Assembly: GCF_017848645.1 (NCBI RefSeq)
Contig: NZ_JAFEIF010000036.1
Location: forward strand, 1 to 64,000
Direction: 5' to 3'
DNA length: 64,000 nt
From: Limnohabitans sp.
Lineage (GTDB): Bacteria; Pseudomonadota; Gammaproteobacteria; Burkholderiales; Burkholderiaceae_C
Of this stretch, positions 24,485-33,745 are shown in pieces. A model generated the notes under the pieces. That model worked only from the letters and a program-made list of their open reading frames with translations, searched no databases and was not told the DNA's origin. Position numbers and translations under genes: made by a program. Within the stretch, counting starts at the first letter, position 1; each line of letters opens with the position of its first letter.

Positions 24485-24823
24485 TCAGACTTTTTTGACA
24501 AATCCGCTTTTGAGTTGCATGGGACCGAAGCCATCGATTTTGCAATCGATGTCGTGGTCACCATCAATCAGCCGAATGTTTTTGACTTTGGTGCCCACTT
24601 TGACAACGGCCGACGAGCCCTTGATCTTCAAGTCCTTGACCAAGGTGACTGTGTCGCCGTCTTGCAGTGCATTGCCGTTGGCGTCTTTCCAGACTTTGAC
24701 TCCTTCGGTGGGGGCGGTTTCGGCCGGGTTCCATTCATGGCCACAGCTGGGGCAAATCAGCAAATCACCATCGAGGTAGGTGTATTCGTCGTGGCATTGG
24801 GGGCAAGGGGGGAGGGTGCTCAT
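24485..24823 (-). CDS. yjdM: YjdM (PhnA-like) zinc-ribbon protein
   Basis: Small 112-residue member of the YjdM/PhnA family. The N-terminus has a zinc ribbon (Cys7-x2-Cys10 and Cys24-x2-Cys27, CPQC and CPSC) followed by the family's [25 protein letters not shown] and the KSGFVKKV ending. Despite the old PhnA name it is not known to act in phosphonate breakdown; its role is uncertain. It stands alone between the repeat protein and chrA. Confidence 0.93.
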   Translation of the reverse strand: MSTLPPCPQCHDEYTYLDGDLLICPSCGHEWNPAETAPTEGVKVWKDANGNALQDGDTVTLVKDLKIKGSSAVVKVGTKVKNIRLIDGDHDIDCKIDGFGPMQLKSGFVKKV

Positions 24824-24918
24824 GGGGTGTCTGCGGCTTCAAAGCTCGCCATTGTCGTCTTTTCAAAGCGGCGTTCAAACACGACCGGGCGGCGCATTCT
24901 GGCCCTGACGCGCAGGGC

Positions 24919-26286
24919 TCAAACCAGCAGCTGCCACACCAGCCCCAGCGCCGTGCACAGGCCCAGCAGTTTGAACACGCTCAGCTTTTTGCGAATCAAC
25001 AGCCAAGTGGCCAGTACAGTCAGCGCGATGGCGCCCAAGTCGGGCAGCATGTGCCAGCCCCCGGGCAACCAGGTCTGGCGTGCAAACACGCCCGCCAGGT
25101 GCACGATCACGCCGATCACGGCCGCCATGATGCCTTGCAGCGGTCCAGTCAGCGAGGGCATGTGGCGTGTCGACTCGACCAGGGGGCCGCCCGCCAAAAT
25201 GAATACAAAGGACGGCAGGAAGGTGAACCACGTCACCACGCAGGCCGCCACAATGCCGCCCAGCACAGGGTGACCGAACAAGGCCTGGCTGTGCCCACCC
25301 AAAAAGCCCACAAAGGCGACCACCATGATCAGCGGCCCAGGCGTGCTCTCGCCCAAGGCCAGGCCATCCATCATTTGGGCCGCGCTCAGCCAGCCGTACT
25401 GCACCACCGCCGCTTGTGTCACAAAGGGCAGCACCGCGTAAGCGCCACCAAAGGTGAGCAAGGCCGCTTGCGTGAAAAACCCACCCATGTGCGTGAGCGT
25501 GTGGCCCAGCCCGAACGCCAGCGCGATCAGGCCCAGGCTCAGCGCCCACAAGCCCACCCCCAAGGCCAAGGCACGCACCAGGCGTGGGTGGCTGTAGTGC
25601 GTGTGCGCGGGGGCGGGCGTGTCGTCGTCCAGCCAGGCGGTCGGGTGAGGTGTGGTTGGCGCTGCGCCTTGGTCAGGCGCTGGGACAGAGGTTTCGTGTG
25701 TCGGTGTGGTCCCTGTGGCCTGGCGCGACATGTGATAACCCGTGGCCGCTGCCAATCCAATGATCAAGGCGAAGGGCAGACCCCAGAGCATGCCGAGCAA
25801 GGAAAAAATGGCCAGCGCCCACAACCAGCGGGCCTTCAGGGTGCGCAGGGCCAGGCGGTGCGCCGCTTGCAGCACCAGCGCGGTCACGGCGGGCTTAAGG
25901 CCCCAGAGCAGAGCTTGGCCCCAAGGGTGCTGGCCCCAGGCGGTGTAGGCCCAGCTCAGCACCATCAGCAGCACCAATGAGGGCAGCACAAACAAGGCTC
26001 CTGCTGCGATGCCGCCGCGGGTGCCGTGCATCAGCCAGCCGGTGTAAGTGGCCAGTTGCTGCGCCTCGGGGCCGGGCAGCAGCATGCAGTAGTGCAGTGC
26101 ATGCAGGTAGCGTTTTTCCGAGATCCAGCGGCGGCGCACCACCAGCTCTTCGTGCATCAGCGCGATTTGTCCGGCCGGGCCGCCAAAACTGATGCAGCCC
26201 AACCAGAACCAGAACTTCAGGGCTTCACGCCAGGTGGGCTGGGCACCGCCGCTGTCCTCAGGCGGAGCGTGCGGGGTGCCGCTCAT
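24919..26286 (-). CDS. chrA: Chromate transporter ChrA
   Basis: Inner-membrane CHR-family transporter of 455 residues, the long two-domain form that exports chromate. The two halves each have the signature: FWFWLGCISFGGPAGQIALMH with LPGPEAQQLATYTGW in the first, and FTQAALLTFGGAYAVLPFV with ESTPGPLIMVVAFVGFLGG in the second. A hydrophilic linker of about 50 residues, rich in Thr/Pro/Asp, separates them. The ORF track starts at a TTG four codons upstream; the ATG at 26286 overlaps the upstream gene's stop (ATGA), so the pair is coupled. Chromate resistance is the family's best-known role; other oxyanions are possible. Confidence 0.92.
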   Translation of the reverse strand: MSGTPHAPPEDSGGAQPTWREALKFWFWLGCISFGGPAGQIALMHEELVVRRRWISEKRYLHALHYCMLLPGPEAQQLATYTGWLMHGTRGGIAAGALFVLPSLVLLMVLSWAYTAWGQHPWGQALLWGLKPAVTALVLQAAHRLALRTLKARWLWALAIFSLLGMLWGLPFALIIGLAAATGYHMSRQATGTTPTHETSVPAPDQGAAPTTPHPTAWLDDDTPAPAHTHYSHPRLVRALALGVGLWALSLGLIALAFGLGHTLTHMGGFFTQAALLTFGGAYAVLPFVTQAAVVQYGWLSAAQMMDGLALGESTPGPLIMVVAFVGFLGGHSQALFGHPVLGGIVAACVVTWFTFLPSFVFILAGGPLVESTRHMPSLTGPLQGIMAAVIGVIVHLAGVFARQTWLPGGWHMLPDLGAIALTVLATWLLIRKKLSVFKLLGLCTALGLVWQLLV

Positions 26287-26672
26287 GGCGCACCCCAACG
26301 TTCGCGAAAGGCCTGTGCAAAGCCGTGTGTGCCGCTCAGGCTCAAACTCAGCGCCATGGGGTGTGTCAAAAGCTGCGACAGCTCGGCCGCGTCCAAGTGA
26401 ATTTGGCCCTGTTGCGCATCGAACACCAGACGGACATCTTGAGCGGCTTGGCTGCCAGGGTGACGCGTGGCTTGCAGGTCAAAGTCCCAATGTGCGCCGT
26501 CCTCCAGCGGGCCGGGGCCTTGTGCATCGAAGCCATGGGCCCAGGCCAGCACCTGTGCCACCTCGTGCAGCAAGGCGCTGTTGTGGCGCGGCTGCGGTTG
26601 CGCCAGCGCGTCCCAGCACACCACACCCTCGGTGTCTTCACTGCAGTCAAAGTCCAGCAATTGCAAATCCAT
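26283..26672 (-). CDS. Hypothetical protein coupled to chrA
   Basis: A 129-residue acidic soluble protein with no recognised domain. It starts MDLQLLDFDCSEDTEGVVCWDALAQP and has several His, Trp and Asp residues, but no clear metal motif. The stop overlaps the chrA ATG, so it is almost certainly cotranslated with chrA; a cytoplasmic accessory role is possible but unproved. Confidence 0.65.
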   Translation of the reverse strand: MDLQLLDFDCSEDTEGVVCWDALAQPQPRHNSALLHEVAQVLAWAHGFDAQGPGPLEDGAHWDFDLQATRHPGSQAAQDVRLVFDAQQGQIHLDAAELSQLLTHPMALSLSLSGTHGFAQAFRERWGAP

Positions 26673-26747
26673 CGGCCATGTCCTTTCCGGCGTTGTCTTT
26701 CCAGCTGCCCGATTGTCGCTGCCACAGGCGCTGATTTGGCAGATGGC

Positions 26748-27809
26748 TCACACGGTGGCGATGGGCGTGGCGGGCGAGCCAATGGCCCCGGGCAGCCGCA
26801 GCGGTGGCGCAGTCAGCAAAAAGCGGTGGCGGCCGTGCTCGCGCAGCCAGTTGGCCAAGGGCGTGAGGTGCCAGATCTCGCCCAGGTGCACGCCCAGCTT
26901 GAACAGACAATGCTCGTGCAAGGGCAAAGCCGCGCAGCTGCCGGGCCGGGGTGTGGCGGGCAAGCCCTCGACCGCGTAGTTGTCGGCGATCAGCGCCACC
27001 AGGCCCGTATCGGTGATCCACTGCAGCAGCCGCTCGTCGCGTCCTTCCAGCACGGCGCACGAGTTTTCCACCGCATGCGGGTTGGGTTGTTTGTTCATCT
27101 CCAGCAGCATCTGGGCAAAGCCCGTGTGCAGGCACACCATGTCGCCGGGCTCCACCACCACGCTGTCCTTGCGCATGATGTCCATCAGGAGGTCGTGACC
27201 CACCCGCACCCGTTCGCGGCCCAGGTGGGCATGCAGGTCGATCATCACGGCGCGGCCTTGCACGCAGCGCTCGGACATCTTCTCGATGCCCAAGGCTTTG
27301 GCAGAAGAGGTCGATTCGCGGGCGATCTCCGGAAAACCAAAAATGCCAGCCCCCGATCCACTGCTGGGCCCCACCACATCGGTGCCTGCGCGAAAGCCGT
27401 TGTAATACACCGGCTCGGGCACACCGTCGCCATTGGCGTCGAACATCGAGCCCACATGGGCCAGGCTGTCCCACTGGGTGCTGTACTGCAAGTGCATGAT
27501 CACCAGGTCGTCGCAGACCACATCGGTGCAAACCGGGTCGTCACACCACAGCTGGTAGTTCATGTTGGGCTTGTCGCCGCGCAAGGTGGGGCGCAACACA
27601 GGTGGCTGCCTGCGGGGGTTGAGCACGTTGCCGCCTGGGAAATCCAGCGGCAGGCTCAGGTTGAAGGTTTGCCCCGTGCGCACCTCTTGCATGCCTTGCA
27701 GCACTTTGTTGGGCGTCAAAAGGTTCATGCGACCGCATTGGTCATCGGGCCCGAAGTCGCCCCAGTTAGAGCCCGGCGGGCGGTGTTTCCAGCGGGGAGA
27801 AGAAGACAT
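26748..27809 (-). CDS. Cyclase family protein with altered metal motif
   Basis: Member of the PF04199 putative cyclase family, which includes kynurenine formamidase. The ATG at 27809 with CAGGAG upstream gives 353 residues; the track starts ten codons earlier. The N-terminus has the family's DDQCGRMNLLTP segment. The metal-binding motif HxGTHxDxxxH appears as QYSTQWDSLAH, keeping the Asp and last His but replacing the first two His by Gln, so the metal site and reaction may differ from kynurenine formamidase. Substrate unknown. It lies alone between the chrA pair and a DMT permease, all on the same strand. Confidence 0.8.
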   Translation of the reverse strand: MSSSPRWKHRPPGSNWGDFGPDDQCGRMNLLTPNKVLQGMQEVRTGQTFNLSLPLDFPGGNVLNPRRQPPVLRPTLRGDKPNMNYQLWCDDPVCTDVVCDDLVIMHLQYSTQWDSLAHVGSMFDANGDGVPEPVYYNGFRAGTDVVGPSSGSGAGIFGFPEIARESTSSAKALGIEKMSERCVQGRAVMIDLHAHLGRERVRVGHDLLMDIMRKDSVVVEPGDMVCLHTGFAQMLLEMNKQPNPHAVENSCAVLEGRDERLLQWITDTGLVALIADNYAVEGLPATPRPGSCAALPLHEHCLFKLGVHLGEIWHLTPLANWLREHGRHRFLLTAPPLRLPGAIGSPATPIATV

Positions 27810-27946
27810 GCCAGACTCCTGTGATGACGGCCCAAGCACAAGATGCGTGCTGTGCGTGGCTCACATCTTGTGCGCTGGACGGCGCGCTTTGTGTCACCGA
27901 TCTGACTGCGAGCAGCTTGAATTCAACCAGGTCTGGTCTGGGTCGA

Positions 27947-28837
27947 TCACTGAAGGCCCTGGCCTTGGAACTCGCGCCACAGCAAATACAGGCCGCTGCC
28001 CACCACCACCACGGCGCCCAGCACCACGGCCACGTCGGGCACCTGGCCAAAGACCAGCCAGCCGAGCACGGTCATGTAAAGGATCTGCTGGTACAAAAAC
28101 GGCCCCAGTACCGCTGCCGAGGCATAGCGGTGCGCCACGGCCACAAAGTAGTGGCCAATGCCGCCACACAAACCTGCCAAGGCCATCACCGACCACTCCA
28201 GCAGCGTGGCCGGTTGTTGCCATTGCCACAGCGCCACGGGCGTGAGCACCAAGGTGGCCACCACCGCCGAGGTCAGCTGCGTCGTGGCCGGGTTTTCGCT
28301 GCTGGCCAGGTAGCGCGTCATCATGTTGAAGAGCGCGTACAAAATGGCATTGAGCGCCGAAAGCAAGATGGCCGGGTGAAAGCCTTGGCTGCCCGGGCGG
28401 ATGATGACCAGCACGCCGGCAAAGCCCACCGCAATGGCCAGCCAGCGCTTGGCGTCCAGCCGCTCGCCCAGCCACCAGGCCGACAGCAGGGCGATCAAAA
28501 CCGGCACGGAAAACTGCATGGCCCCGGTCTCGGCCAGCTGCAAATACTGCAAGGCCCAGAAGTTCAGGCCGGTCATGGCCGCCAGCATCAAGCCGCGCAG
28601 CAGCTGCAAACGCGGGTGCCGCCAGCGCAGCAAATCGCCTTTGACCGACGGGGCAAACACCGCGATGGAAAACAGCGAATGCGTGAGAAAGCGCATCCAC
28701 ACCACCTGCATCACCGGCAAGGTGAGCACCAGCCACTTGGCCGAAGCATCGAGCACCGCAAACATCAAGGTGGTGACCGTCACCAGCGCAATGCCGATGC
28801 GGCGGTGCCGGGCGCTGTCGCTGAAAAGCTGGCTCAT
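27947..28837 (-). CDS. EamA/DMT family permease
   Basis: Inner-membrane drug/metabolite transporter, 296 residues with about ten hydrophobic segments in two EamA repeats (VTTLMFAVLDASAKWLVL and, in the second half, ALNAILYALFNMMTRYLA). An SDR gene ends 25 bases upstream on the same strand, so the two may be cotranscribed. The substrate cannot be inferred. Confidence 0.88.
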   Translation of the reverse strand: MSQLFSDSARHRRIGIALVTVTTLMFAVLDASAKWLVLTLPVMQVVWMRFLTHSLFSIAVFAPSVKGDLLRWRHPRLQLLRGLMLAAMTGLNFWALQYLQLAETGAMQFSVPVLIALLSAWWLGERLDAKRWLAIAVGFAGVLVIIRPGSQGFHPAILLSALNAILYALFNMMTRYLASSENPATTQLTSAVVATLVLTPVALWQWQQPATLLEWSVMALAGLCGGIGHYFVAVAHRYASAAVLGPFLYQQILYMTVLGWLVFGQVPDVAVVLGAVVVVGSGLYLLWREFQGQGLQ

Positions 28838-28861
28838 GGGCTGGGTCAGATGCCGCCGGGC

Positions 28862-29629
28862 TCAGCGTTTGGGCGGTGTCTCCAGCCCGCCCGTGTAAAA
28901 GCGGTTGAAGGTGGGGGAGATGACCAATTCGTTGATGCAGGTGCGAGCGGGCATCTGCGCCACAAACAGGATGGCCTGGCCCATGTCCTCGGTCTGCACC
29001 ATCAATTCGCGTTGCTCGGCAGACGGCGGCACGGGCCGCTTGTCCAGAATGGGCGTGGCCACTTCGCCGGGCAAGAGGGACGTGGCGCGGATGCCGTGTG
29101 TGCATTCCTCCATGTTGATGGACTCGGTCAGGGCCAGCACGGCTCGTTTGGTGGCGTTGTAGGCCGGGCCAGTGAGCTTGGATGCGTAAAGACCCGCCCA
29201 AGACGACACGTTGATGATCAAGCCGCTTTGCTGCTGGCGCATGGCGGGCAGAACCGCGTGCACGCAATAAAACAGGCCCGACAGGTTGATGGCCACCACA
29301 TCGTCCCAAGCCTCGGGCGTGACCACGTCGAAATTGCGTTGCGTGGCATTGGTGCCCGCGCTGGTCACGAGGATGTTGATGCGCCCATGCCGGTCCAGAA
29401 TCTGCTGCGCGGCCGCCTTGACGGCGTGCTTGTCGGCCACGTCCAGCAGCAGGGCCTCGGCACTGCCCAGGGCTTGCAGCGCCGCCAAAGCGCTGGCGTT
29501 GGTGGCGGCGTTGCGGCCCGAGATCACCACATGGGCCCCGGCCTGGGCCAGCGCCATGGCGCCTGCGAGCCCAATGCCGCTGCCCCCGCCAGTGATCCAG
29601 GCGATTTGGCCTTTAAGGGATGGGGTCAT
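28862..29629 (-). CDS. Short-chain dehydrogenase/reductase
   Basis: NAD(P)-dependent SDR oxidoreductase, 255 residues from the ATG at 29629, preceded by AGGAG; the track ORF is 16 codons longer. The Rossmann motif TGGGSGIGLAGA, the catalytic Ser and Tyr-x3-Lys (SSWAGLYASKLTGPAYNATKRA, core YNATK) and the C-terminal substrate region are present. It is upstream of the DMT permease on the same strand; the substrate is unknown. Confidence 0.9.
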   Translation of the reverse strand: MTPSLKGQIAWITGGGSGIGLAGAMALAQAGAHVVISGRNAATNASALAALQALGSAEALLLDVADKHAVKAAAQQILDRHGRINILVTSAGTNATQRNFDVVTPEAWDDVVAINLSGLFYCVHAVLPAMRQQQSGLIINVSSWAGLYASKLTGPAYNATKRAVLALTESINMEECTHGIRATSLLPGEVATPILDKRPVPPSAEQRELMVQTEDMGQAILFVAQMPARTCINELVISPTFNRFYTGGLETPPKR

Positions 29630-29856
29630 GGAGGGCTCCTGTTCAAGTGCTGGATGGGGACTGCCCGAGTGGGCCAATGCGGCCCATGGGGCACGCCGTG
29701 CCTGTATTTAAGCAGCCTTTGCGGGCTGGCCTGCTGCTCAGGTGACAAGGGGTGGTCAAGCGGGTAGGGCCCATTGTCCTGAACCGGCCCTCGATCCGGC
29801 CCGGGTATGAACATTCAGTTTGCGTATGATCCACGTTCCGAATGGATGGACAGAAC

Positions 29857-30309
29857 ATGAGCAATTTTGCAGCCCAGTTGAAAACCGAGATTTCTCGCAT
29901 CGCCAAAAAAGAATCGCGCACACAAGCGGCGGTTCTGAAAAAGGCCCAAACCACCCACCGCGCCGAGATCGCTGATCTCAAAAGGCGCATCGCCAGCCTG
30001 GAAGCGGTGGTTCGCCGCTTGGGCAAAACAGCCGCTCGGCCCATCGCGCCCCCTCAAGAAGAGGACGAGGCCCAGGGCCTGCGTTTTCGGGCCGATGGCT
30101 TTGCGTCCTTGCGCAAGAAATGGGGTTTGTCGGCGGCGCAGATGGCCTTGTTGCTGGGGGTGTCCAACCAGTCCGTCTACCACTGGGAGACGGGCAAGTC
30201 CAAGCCCCGCGCGGCGCAGCTCCAGGCCATCGCGGCCGTACGCAAGCTGGGTAAAAAAGAGGTGGCGGCGCGGCTGGCGCAGCACGCCACTGAGCCGGCC
30301 GAGGCTTGA
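29857..30309 (+). CDS. Helix-turn-helix (XRE-like) regulator
   Basis: A 150-residue DNA-binding protein. The N-terminal two-thirds is a charged helix, probably coiled coil (EIADLKRRIASLEAVVRRLG), and the C-terminal part is an XRE-type helix-turn-helix (LSAAQMALLLGVSNQSVYHWETGKSKP). The ATG at 29857 gives MSNFAAQLKTEIS, a start common to this group; the track adds five codons. It precedes the acetamidase gene by about 110 bases, but a regulatory link is only a guess. Confidence 0.82.
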   Translation: MSNFAAQLKTEISRIAKKESRTQAAVLKKAQTTHRAEIADLKRRIASLEAVVRRLGKTAARPIAPPQEEDEAQGLRFRADGFASLRKKWGLSAAQMALLLGVSNQSVYHWETGKSKPRAAQLQAIAAVRKLGKKEVAARLAQHATEPAEA

Positions 30310-30324
30310 GGATTTGAGTCACCC

Positions 30325-30338
30325 AAGGGCTAGCCCTT
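30325..30338. promoter_or_regulatory. 14-bp perfect palindrome upstream of acetamidase gene
   Basis: AAGGGCTAGCCCTT lies 15 bases after the XRE-gene stop and about 80 bases before the acetamidase ATG. It could be an operator or a weak terminator; no T run follows. Confidence 0.25.
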
Positions 30339-30418
30339 ATTGCCCCTGTTTGGGCTTCTGATCAAAATGAGTTGCATGCTGGGCATGGCCCGTGTCTCAT
30401 TTCATCCGGAGCAAATTC

Positions 30419-31417
30419 ATGGACTGGTTAGACCTATCGATCATGCGCCTGCGCGGTGTCGCGCAAGGCCGCACGCCTGAAACCCATTCACTCACGGAAG
30501 CCCTGCAGGGCAAATACCACTACACCATCGGCCCCTATTCAGACCCGGTGTTGAAGGTGCGGCCTGGCGACTGCATCGTGGTGGAAACCCGAGACGCTTT
30601 TGAGGGGGCCATCAAGACCGAGCAAGACCTGCCGTCTCGTGTGTTGACCATGCCCTTTGTCAACCCGCAAAACGGCCCCATCATGGTCGAAGGAGCGGAA
30701 AAGGGCGACGTCATCGCGGTGCACATCAAGTCCATCCGCCCGCGTGGCCCCAACCCCCGAGGCACCTGCTGCATGATCCCGCAGTTTGGTGCCCTCAGCG
30801 GTACATCCTTGACCGCTTTGCTCTCCGATTCATTGCCTGAAATCGTCCGCAAAATCGATGTCGATGAAGACGGTGTGTATTGGAGCAAACGCGTCACCTT
30901 GCCCTACAAACCGCACATTGGCACCTTGAGTTGCTCGCCCGAGATCGACTCCATCAACACCCTCACACCCGATGCCCACGGCGGCAACATGGACCTGCCC
31001 GACATGGGGCCGGGCAGCATCACTTATTTGCCGGTGCAAACAGCGGGCGGCAGGCTCTTCATTGGCGATGCCCATGCCTGCCAGGGCGATGGTGAGGTGT
31101 GTGGCACGGCTGTGGAGTTTGCCAGCACCACCACCATCGAGGTGGACCTGATCAAGGGCTGGCAAATCGATTGGCCACGGCTGGAAAACGAAGCCGTCAT
31201 CATGGCCATTGGCAGTGCACGGCCGCTCGAAGATGCCACCCGCATCGCTTACCGCGAGTTGGTGTTGTGGATGGAGGCTGAATATGGCTACGACCGCTGG
31301 GACGCCTACATGATGCTCAGCCAATGTGGTCAGGTTCGGCTGGGCAATTTTGTCGACCCCAAATACACCGTGGGTGCGGCCATCACCAAAAAATACCTCG
31401 CGCCTGAGGGCGTTTGA
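30419..31417 (+). CDS. Acetamidase/formamidase family protein
   Basis: Member of the FmdA/AmdA amidohydrolase family, which releases ammonia from small amides. The 332-residue protein (ATG at 30419, GGAG upstream) shows the family core GDVIAVHIKSIRPRG, HGGNMDLPDMGPGSITYLPV and GRLFIGDAHACQGDGEVCGTAVE. It is shorter than the approximately 410-residue formamidase, so the amide hydrolysed is uncertain. An SDR gene follows on the same strand after about 55 bases, suggesting a small catabolic unit. Confidence 0.85.
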   Translation: MDWLDLSIMRLRGVAQGRTPETHSLTEALQGKYHYTIGPYSDPVLKVRPGDCIVVETRDAFEGAIKTEQDLPSRVLTMPFVNPQNGPIMVEGAEKGDVIAVHIKSIRPRGPNPRGTCCMIPQFGALSGTSLTALLSDSLPEIVRKIDVDEDGVYWSKRVTLPYKPHIGTLSCSPEIDSINTLTPDAHGGNMDLPDMGPGSITYLPVQTAGGRLFIGDAHACQGDGEVCGTAVEFASTTTIEVDLIKGWQIDWPRLENEAVIMAIGSARPLEDATRIAYRELVLWMEAEYGYDRWDAYMMLSQCGQVRLGNFVDPKYTVGAAITKKYLAPEGV

Positions 31418-31473
31418 GCGCCATCAACACAGCGCGTTGTGCTGCCAATTTTTTCAACTGAAAGGGGAACCCC

Positions 31474-32235
31474 ATGGATTTAGGACTCAAAGGCCGCACC
31501 GCTTTGATCACGGGCGGCACCAAAGGCATTGGCCAAGCCATTGCACAAACCTTGGCCGCCGATGGCGCGCACGTGGCCATTTGTGCCCGCAATGCAGCCG
31601 AGGTGGAGCAAAGCGTTCAAGAGTTGGCCCGCCATGGCGTCAAGGCCTTTGGCCGCGCTGTGGATGTGGGCGATGGCGCAGCTTTGCAAGCCTGGGTGAC
31701 GGATGCGGCCGCCGCTTTGGGCGGCATCGACATTGTGGTGGCCAACGTCAGTGCCCTGGCCATCAGCAACGATGAGAACGGTTGGCAACAAGGCTTTCAG
31801 GTGGACATGATGGGCACGGTGCGCTTGGTCAATGCCGCCATGCCTTTTTTGGAGAAAAGCAGCCACGCCTCCATCGTCACCATCTCCAGTGTTTCAGGTC
31901 GGGAGATCGATTTTGCGGCGGGCCCTTACGGCGCTTTCAAGGCCGCCATCGTGCACTACACCCAAGGTCTGGCTTACCACTTGGCGGGCAAGCACATCCG
32001 CGCCAACAGCGTATCGCCAGGCAACACCTATTTCGCGGGCGGTGTGTGGAATCAGATCGAGGTGGGCAACCCTGAGCTGTTCAAACAAGCTTTGGCCATG
32101 AACCCGACAGGCCGCATGGCCACGCCCCAGGAAATCGCCAATGCCGTGGCTTTCCTGGCCAGCCCGGCGGCCAGTTTTGTGACGGGCACCAACTTGGTGG
32201 TGGATGGTGCCTTGACCAAAGGCGTTCAGTTGTGA
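31474..32235 (+). CDS. Short-chain dehydrogenase/reductase
   Basis: SDR of 253 residues with the cofactor motif TGGTKGIGQAIA (residues 14-25), NVSA region, and catalytic SSVSGREIDFAAGPYGAFKAA (core YGAFK). RBS AAAGGGG supports the ATG. The C-terminal EIANAVAFLASPAASFVTGTNLVVDGA is typical of 3-oxoacyl-ACP-reductase-like SDRs. It probably forms an operon with the upstream acetamidase-family gene. Substrate unknown. Confidence 0.9.
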   Translation: MDLGLKGRTALITGGTKGIGQAIAQTLAADGAHVAICARNAAEVEQSVQELARHGVKAFGRAVDVGDGAALQAWVTDAAAALGGIDIVVANVSALAISNDENGWQQGFQVDMMGTVRLVNAAMPFLEKSSHASIVTISSVSGREIDFAAGPYGAFKAAIVHYTQGLAYHLAGKHIRANSVSPGNTYFAGGVWNQIEVGNPELFKQALAMNPTGRMATPQEIANAVAFLASPAASFVTGTNLVVDGALTKGVQL

Positions 32236-32240
32236 ATGCG

Positions 32241-32270
32241 GGCTTGGGCTGACGGGCGGCCCAAGCCTTT
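32241..32270 (+). terminator. Terminator after the SDR gene
   Basis: A perfect 9-bp stem (GGCTTGGGC / GCCCAAGCC, 9-base loop) followed by TTT, immediately beyond the SDR stop. It separates the rightward unit from the converging aldo/keto reductase gene. Confidence 0.6.
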
Positions 32271-32336
32271 CAGGCTCTTACAATATGGTCCTTGGGCTGA
32301 GGGCCTGCAACTTCTGGCCTGCAAGACCGCGCGTTT

Positions 32337-33377
32337 TCAGTGACGCCCTTCGTTTTGGTTGTAGCGCATGATGCGCCCGTGTCGGCCTTCTTTGTCGCGC
32401 TCGATGTCGTAGCAGTCGCCAGCAGGTCCGGTGCGCCGTGCCAGCAAGGGGGTCAAAAGGGCGTGGTCCTGCGCATCGAGGCGCAAGGCTTCAATGCGTT
32501 GCGTGGCTGGCAGGTGGCGCGTTGAGGTGAAGCCCATGATGGCGCTGCCCACTTGGGGGCGGTCAATCACCCAGCGCGTGGCCACATCACCCAGGCCCAC
32601 ACCATGGCGCGTGGCGATGGCCTGCAAGGCTTGCAGCAGTTCCTGAAACAGGTCCCAGCCGCCAAAATCTTCGATGATCAGTTTGTACTTGGTGTGTGAG
32701 CGGTTGGCCAGAGGCTCCGTGGGCTCGGCTTGGTTCAGCCAGGCATCGCTGAGCAGGCCGCCAGCCAAGGTGCCGTAGCACAGCAGTTGCAGACCGCGCT
32801 CCTTGCACAGCGCGACCAGGCCTTGGTCGGGGCGGCTGTCCAGCAAGGAGTACTGCACTTGCGTGCTGACCAGCGGAATGCCCGCGTCCAGGATTTCGCG
32901 GGTCACGGCGGTGTTGAAGTTGGTCAGACCCAGGTGCGCGATTTTGCCTTCGCGGCGCAGATCGCTCAGGATGCCCAAGGCTTCGACATAGCCCGGTTGG
33001 GCCAGGTTCCACCAGTGAAACTGCACCAGGTCCAGCTGCGCCACGCCCAGGCGTTCCAGTGAACGGTCGATGATTCCGGTGAGGTAGGCGCGGTCGCAAG
33101 ATGTCAGCCGGTCGTAGTCGGGCACACATTTGGTGTGTACCTGAAGCTGGGTTGCCAGTGCGGGGTGTTCGCGCCGAAACCGGCCAATCAAGGCTTCCAC
33201 GCCGATGTAGTGGTCAGCGCAGTCAAAGGTGGTGAGACCGGCCTCTACGAAGGCGGCCATGTCTCGCACGGCTTGCGCCTGATTGACCTCACCGTGGCCG
33301 CCCGCCAGGTGCCAGCAGCCTTTGATCAGTCGGGACGCACGGTAATTCGGTGCCAGCTCGGTGGTGGAAATGCTCAT
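32337..33377 (-). CDS. Aldo/keto reductase
   Basis: NAD(P)H-linked oxidoreductase with the (beta/alpha)8 aldo-keto fold, 346 residues from the ATG at 33377. The track ORF is 36 codons longer. The catalytic tetrad is readable as Asp and Tyr in FDCADHYIGVE, Lys in HTKCVPD, and His in VQFHWWN. The ATG overlaps the stop of the TIGR04076 gene by four bases, making it the last gene of the dctQMP operon. It probably acts on the sugar- or acid-like compound imported by that transporter; this is inference from operon context. Confidence 0.88.
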   Translation of the reverse strand: MSISTTELAPNYRASRLIKGCWHLAGGHGEVNQAQAVRDMAAFVEAGLTTFDCADHYIGVEALIGRFRREHPALATQLQVHTKCVPDYDRLTSCDRAYLTGIIDRSLERLGVAQLDLVQFHWWNLAQPGYVEALGILSDLRREGKIAHLGLTNFNTAVTREILDAGIPLVSTQVQYSLLDSRPDQGLVALCKERGLQLLCYGTLAGGLLSDAWLNQAEPTEPLANRSHTKYKLIIEDFGGWDLFQELLQALQAIATRHGVGLGDVATRWVIDRPQVGSAIMGFTSTRHLPATQRIEALRLDAQDHALLTPLLARRTGPAGDCYDIERDKEGRHGRIMRYNQNEGRH

Positions 33378-33745
33378 GGGGTTTTGTCGGGGTCGTGTGA
33401 AGGGTTGGCCAAAGGCTCTGCGGTGACGGCCGCGTGGTTGAACGACCGAGTGCCGCAGCGCTTGATGACAAAGCGGGCCTTGCAATTCGGATCGGGGCAG
33501 GCCACGCGGGCGTCTGTGCTCATCCAGTCGTTGGGGTGGCAGGGGCGTTGCTTGGCAGGCAGGATGGGCAGCAGCGCCGCCAGGGTGTAGATGGACCAGC
33601 TTTGCCCCGGCGGAAAATGCAGCTGCTCACCATGCAGCTCGAAGTGGTCGCCGGCTTTGGCCTTGCACCAGCAAGGACCATCGCCTTCCCACTCCACCCG
33701 CAGGTCGAACAATTCAAATTGGTCGTTGCCTGCGGGCGGGCTCAT
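33374..33745 (-). CDS. TIGR04076 family protein
   Basis: A 123-residue protein of the uncharacterised TIGR04076 type: an N-terminal DLRVEWEGDGPCWCKAKAGDHFEL, a mid TLAALLPILPAK and a C-terminal CPDPNCKARFVIKR. Cysteines in GPCWCK and CPDPNC could bind metal. The ATG at 33745 overlaps the dctP stop, and its own stop overlaps the aldo/keto reductase ATG, so it is cotranslated with both. The track start is 34 codons early, inside dctP. Function unknown; the tight coupling suggests a role in metabolism of the TRAP substrate. Confidence 0.78.
   Translation of the reverse strand: MSPPAGNDQFELFDLRVEWEGDGPCWCKAKAGDHFELHGEQLHFPPGQSWSIYTLAALLPILPAKQRPCHPNDWMSTDARVACPDPNCKARFVIKRCGTRSFNHAAVTAEPLANPSHDPDKTP

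Noticed and set aside
27821-29767. 648-residue plus-strand ORF in the track
   Set aside because: It lies opposite the DMT permease and SDR genes, both with clear family motifs. Its His/Gln/Arg-rich composition is that of an antisense shadow in GC-rich DNA.
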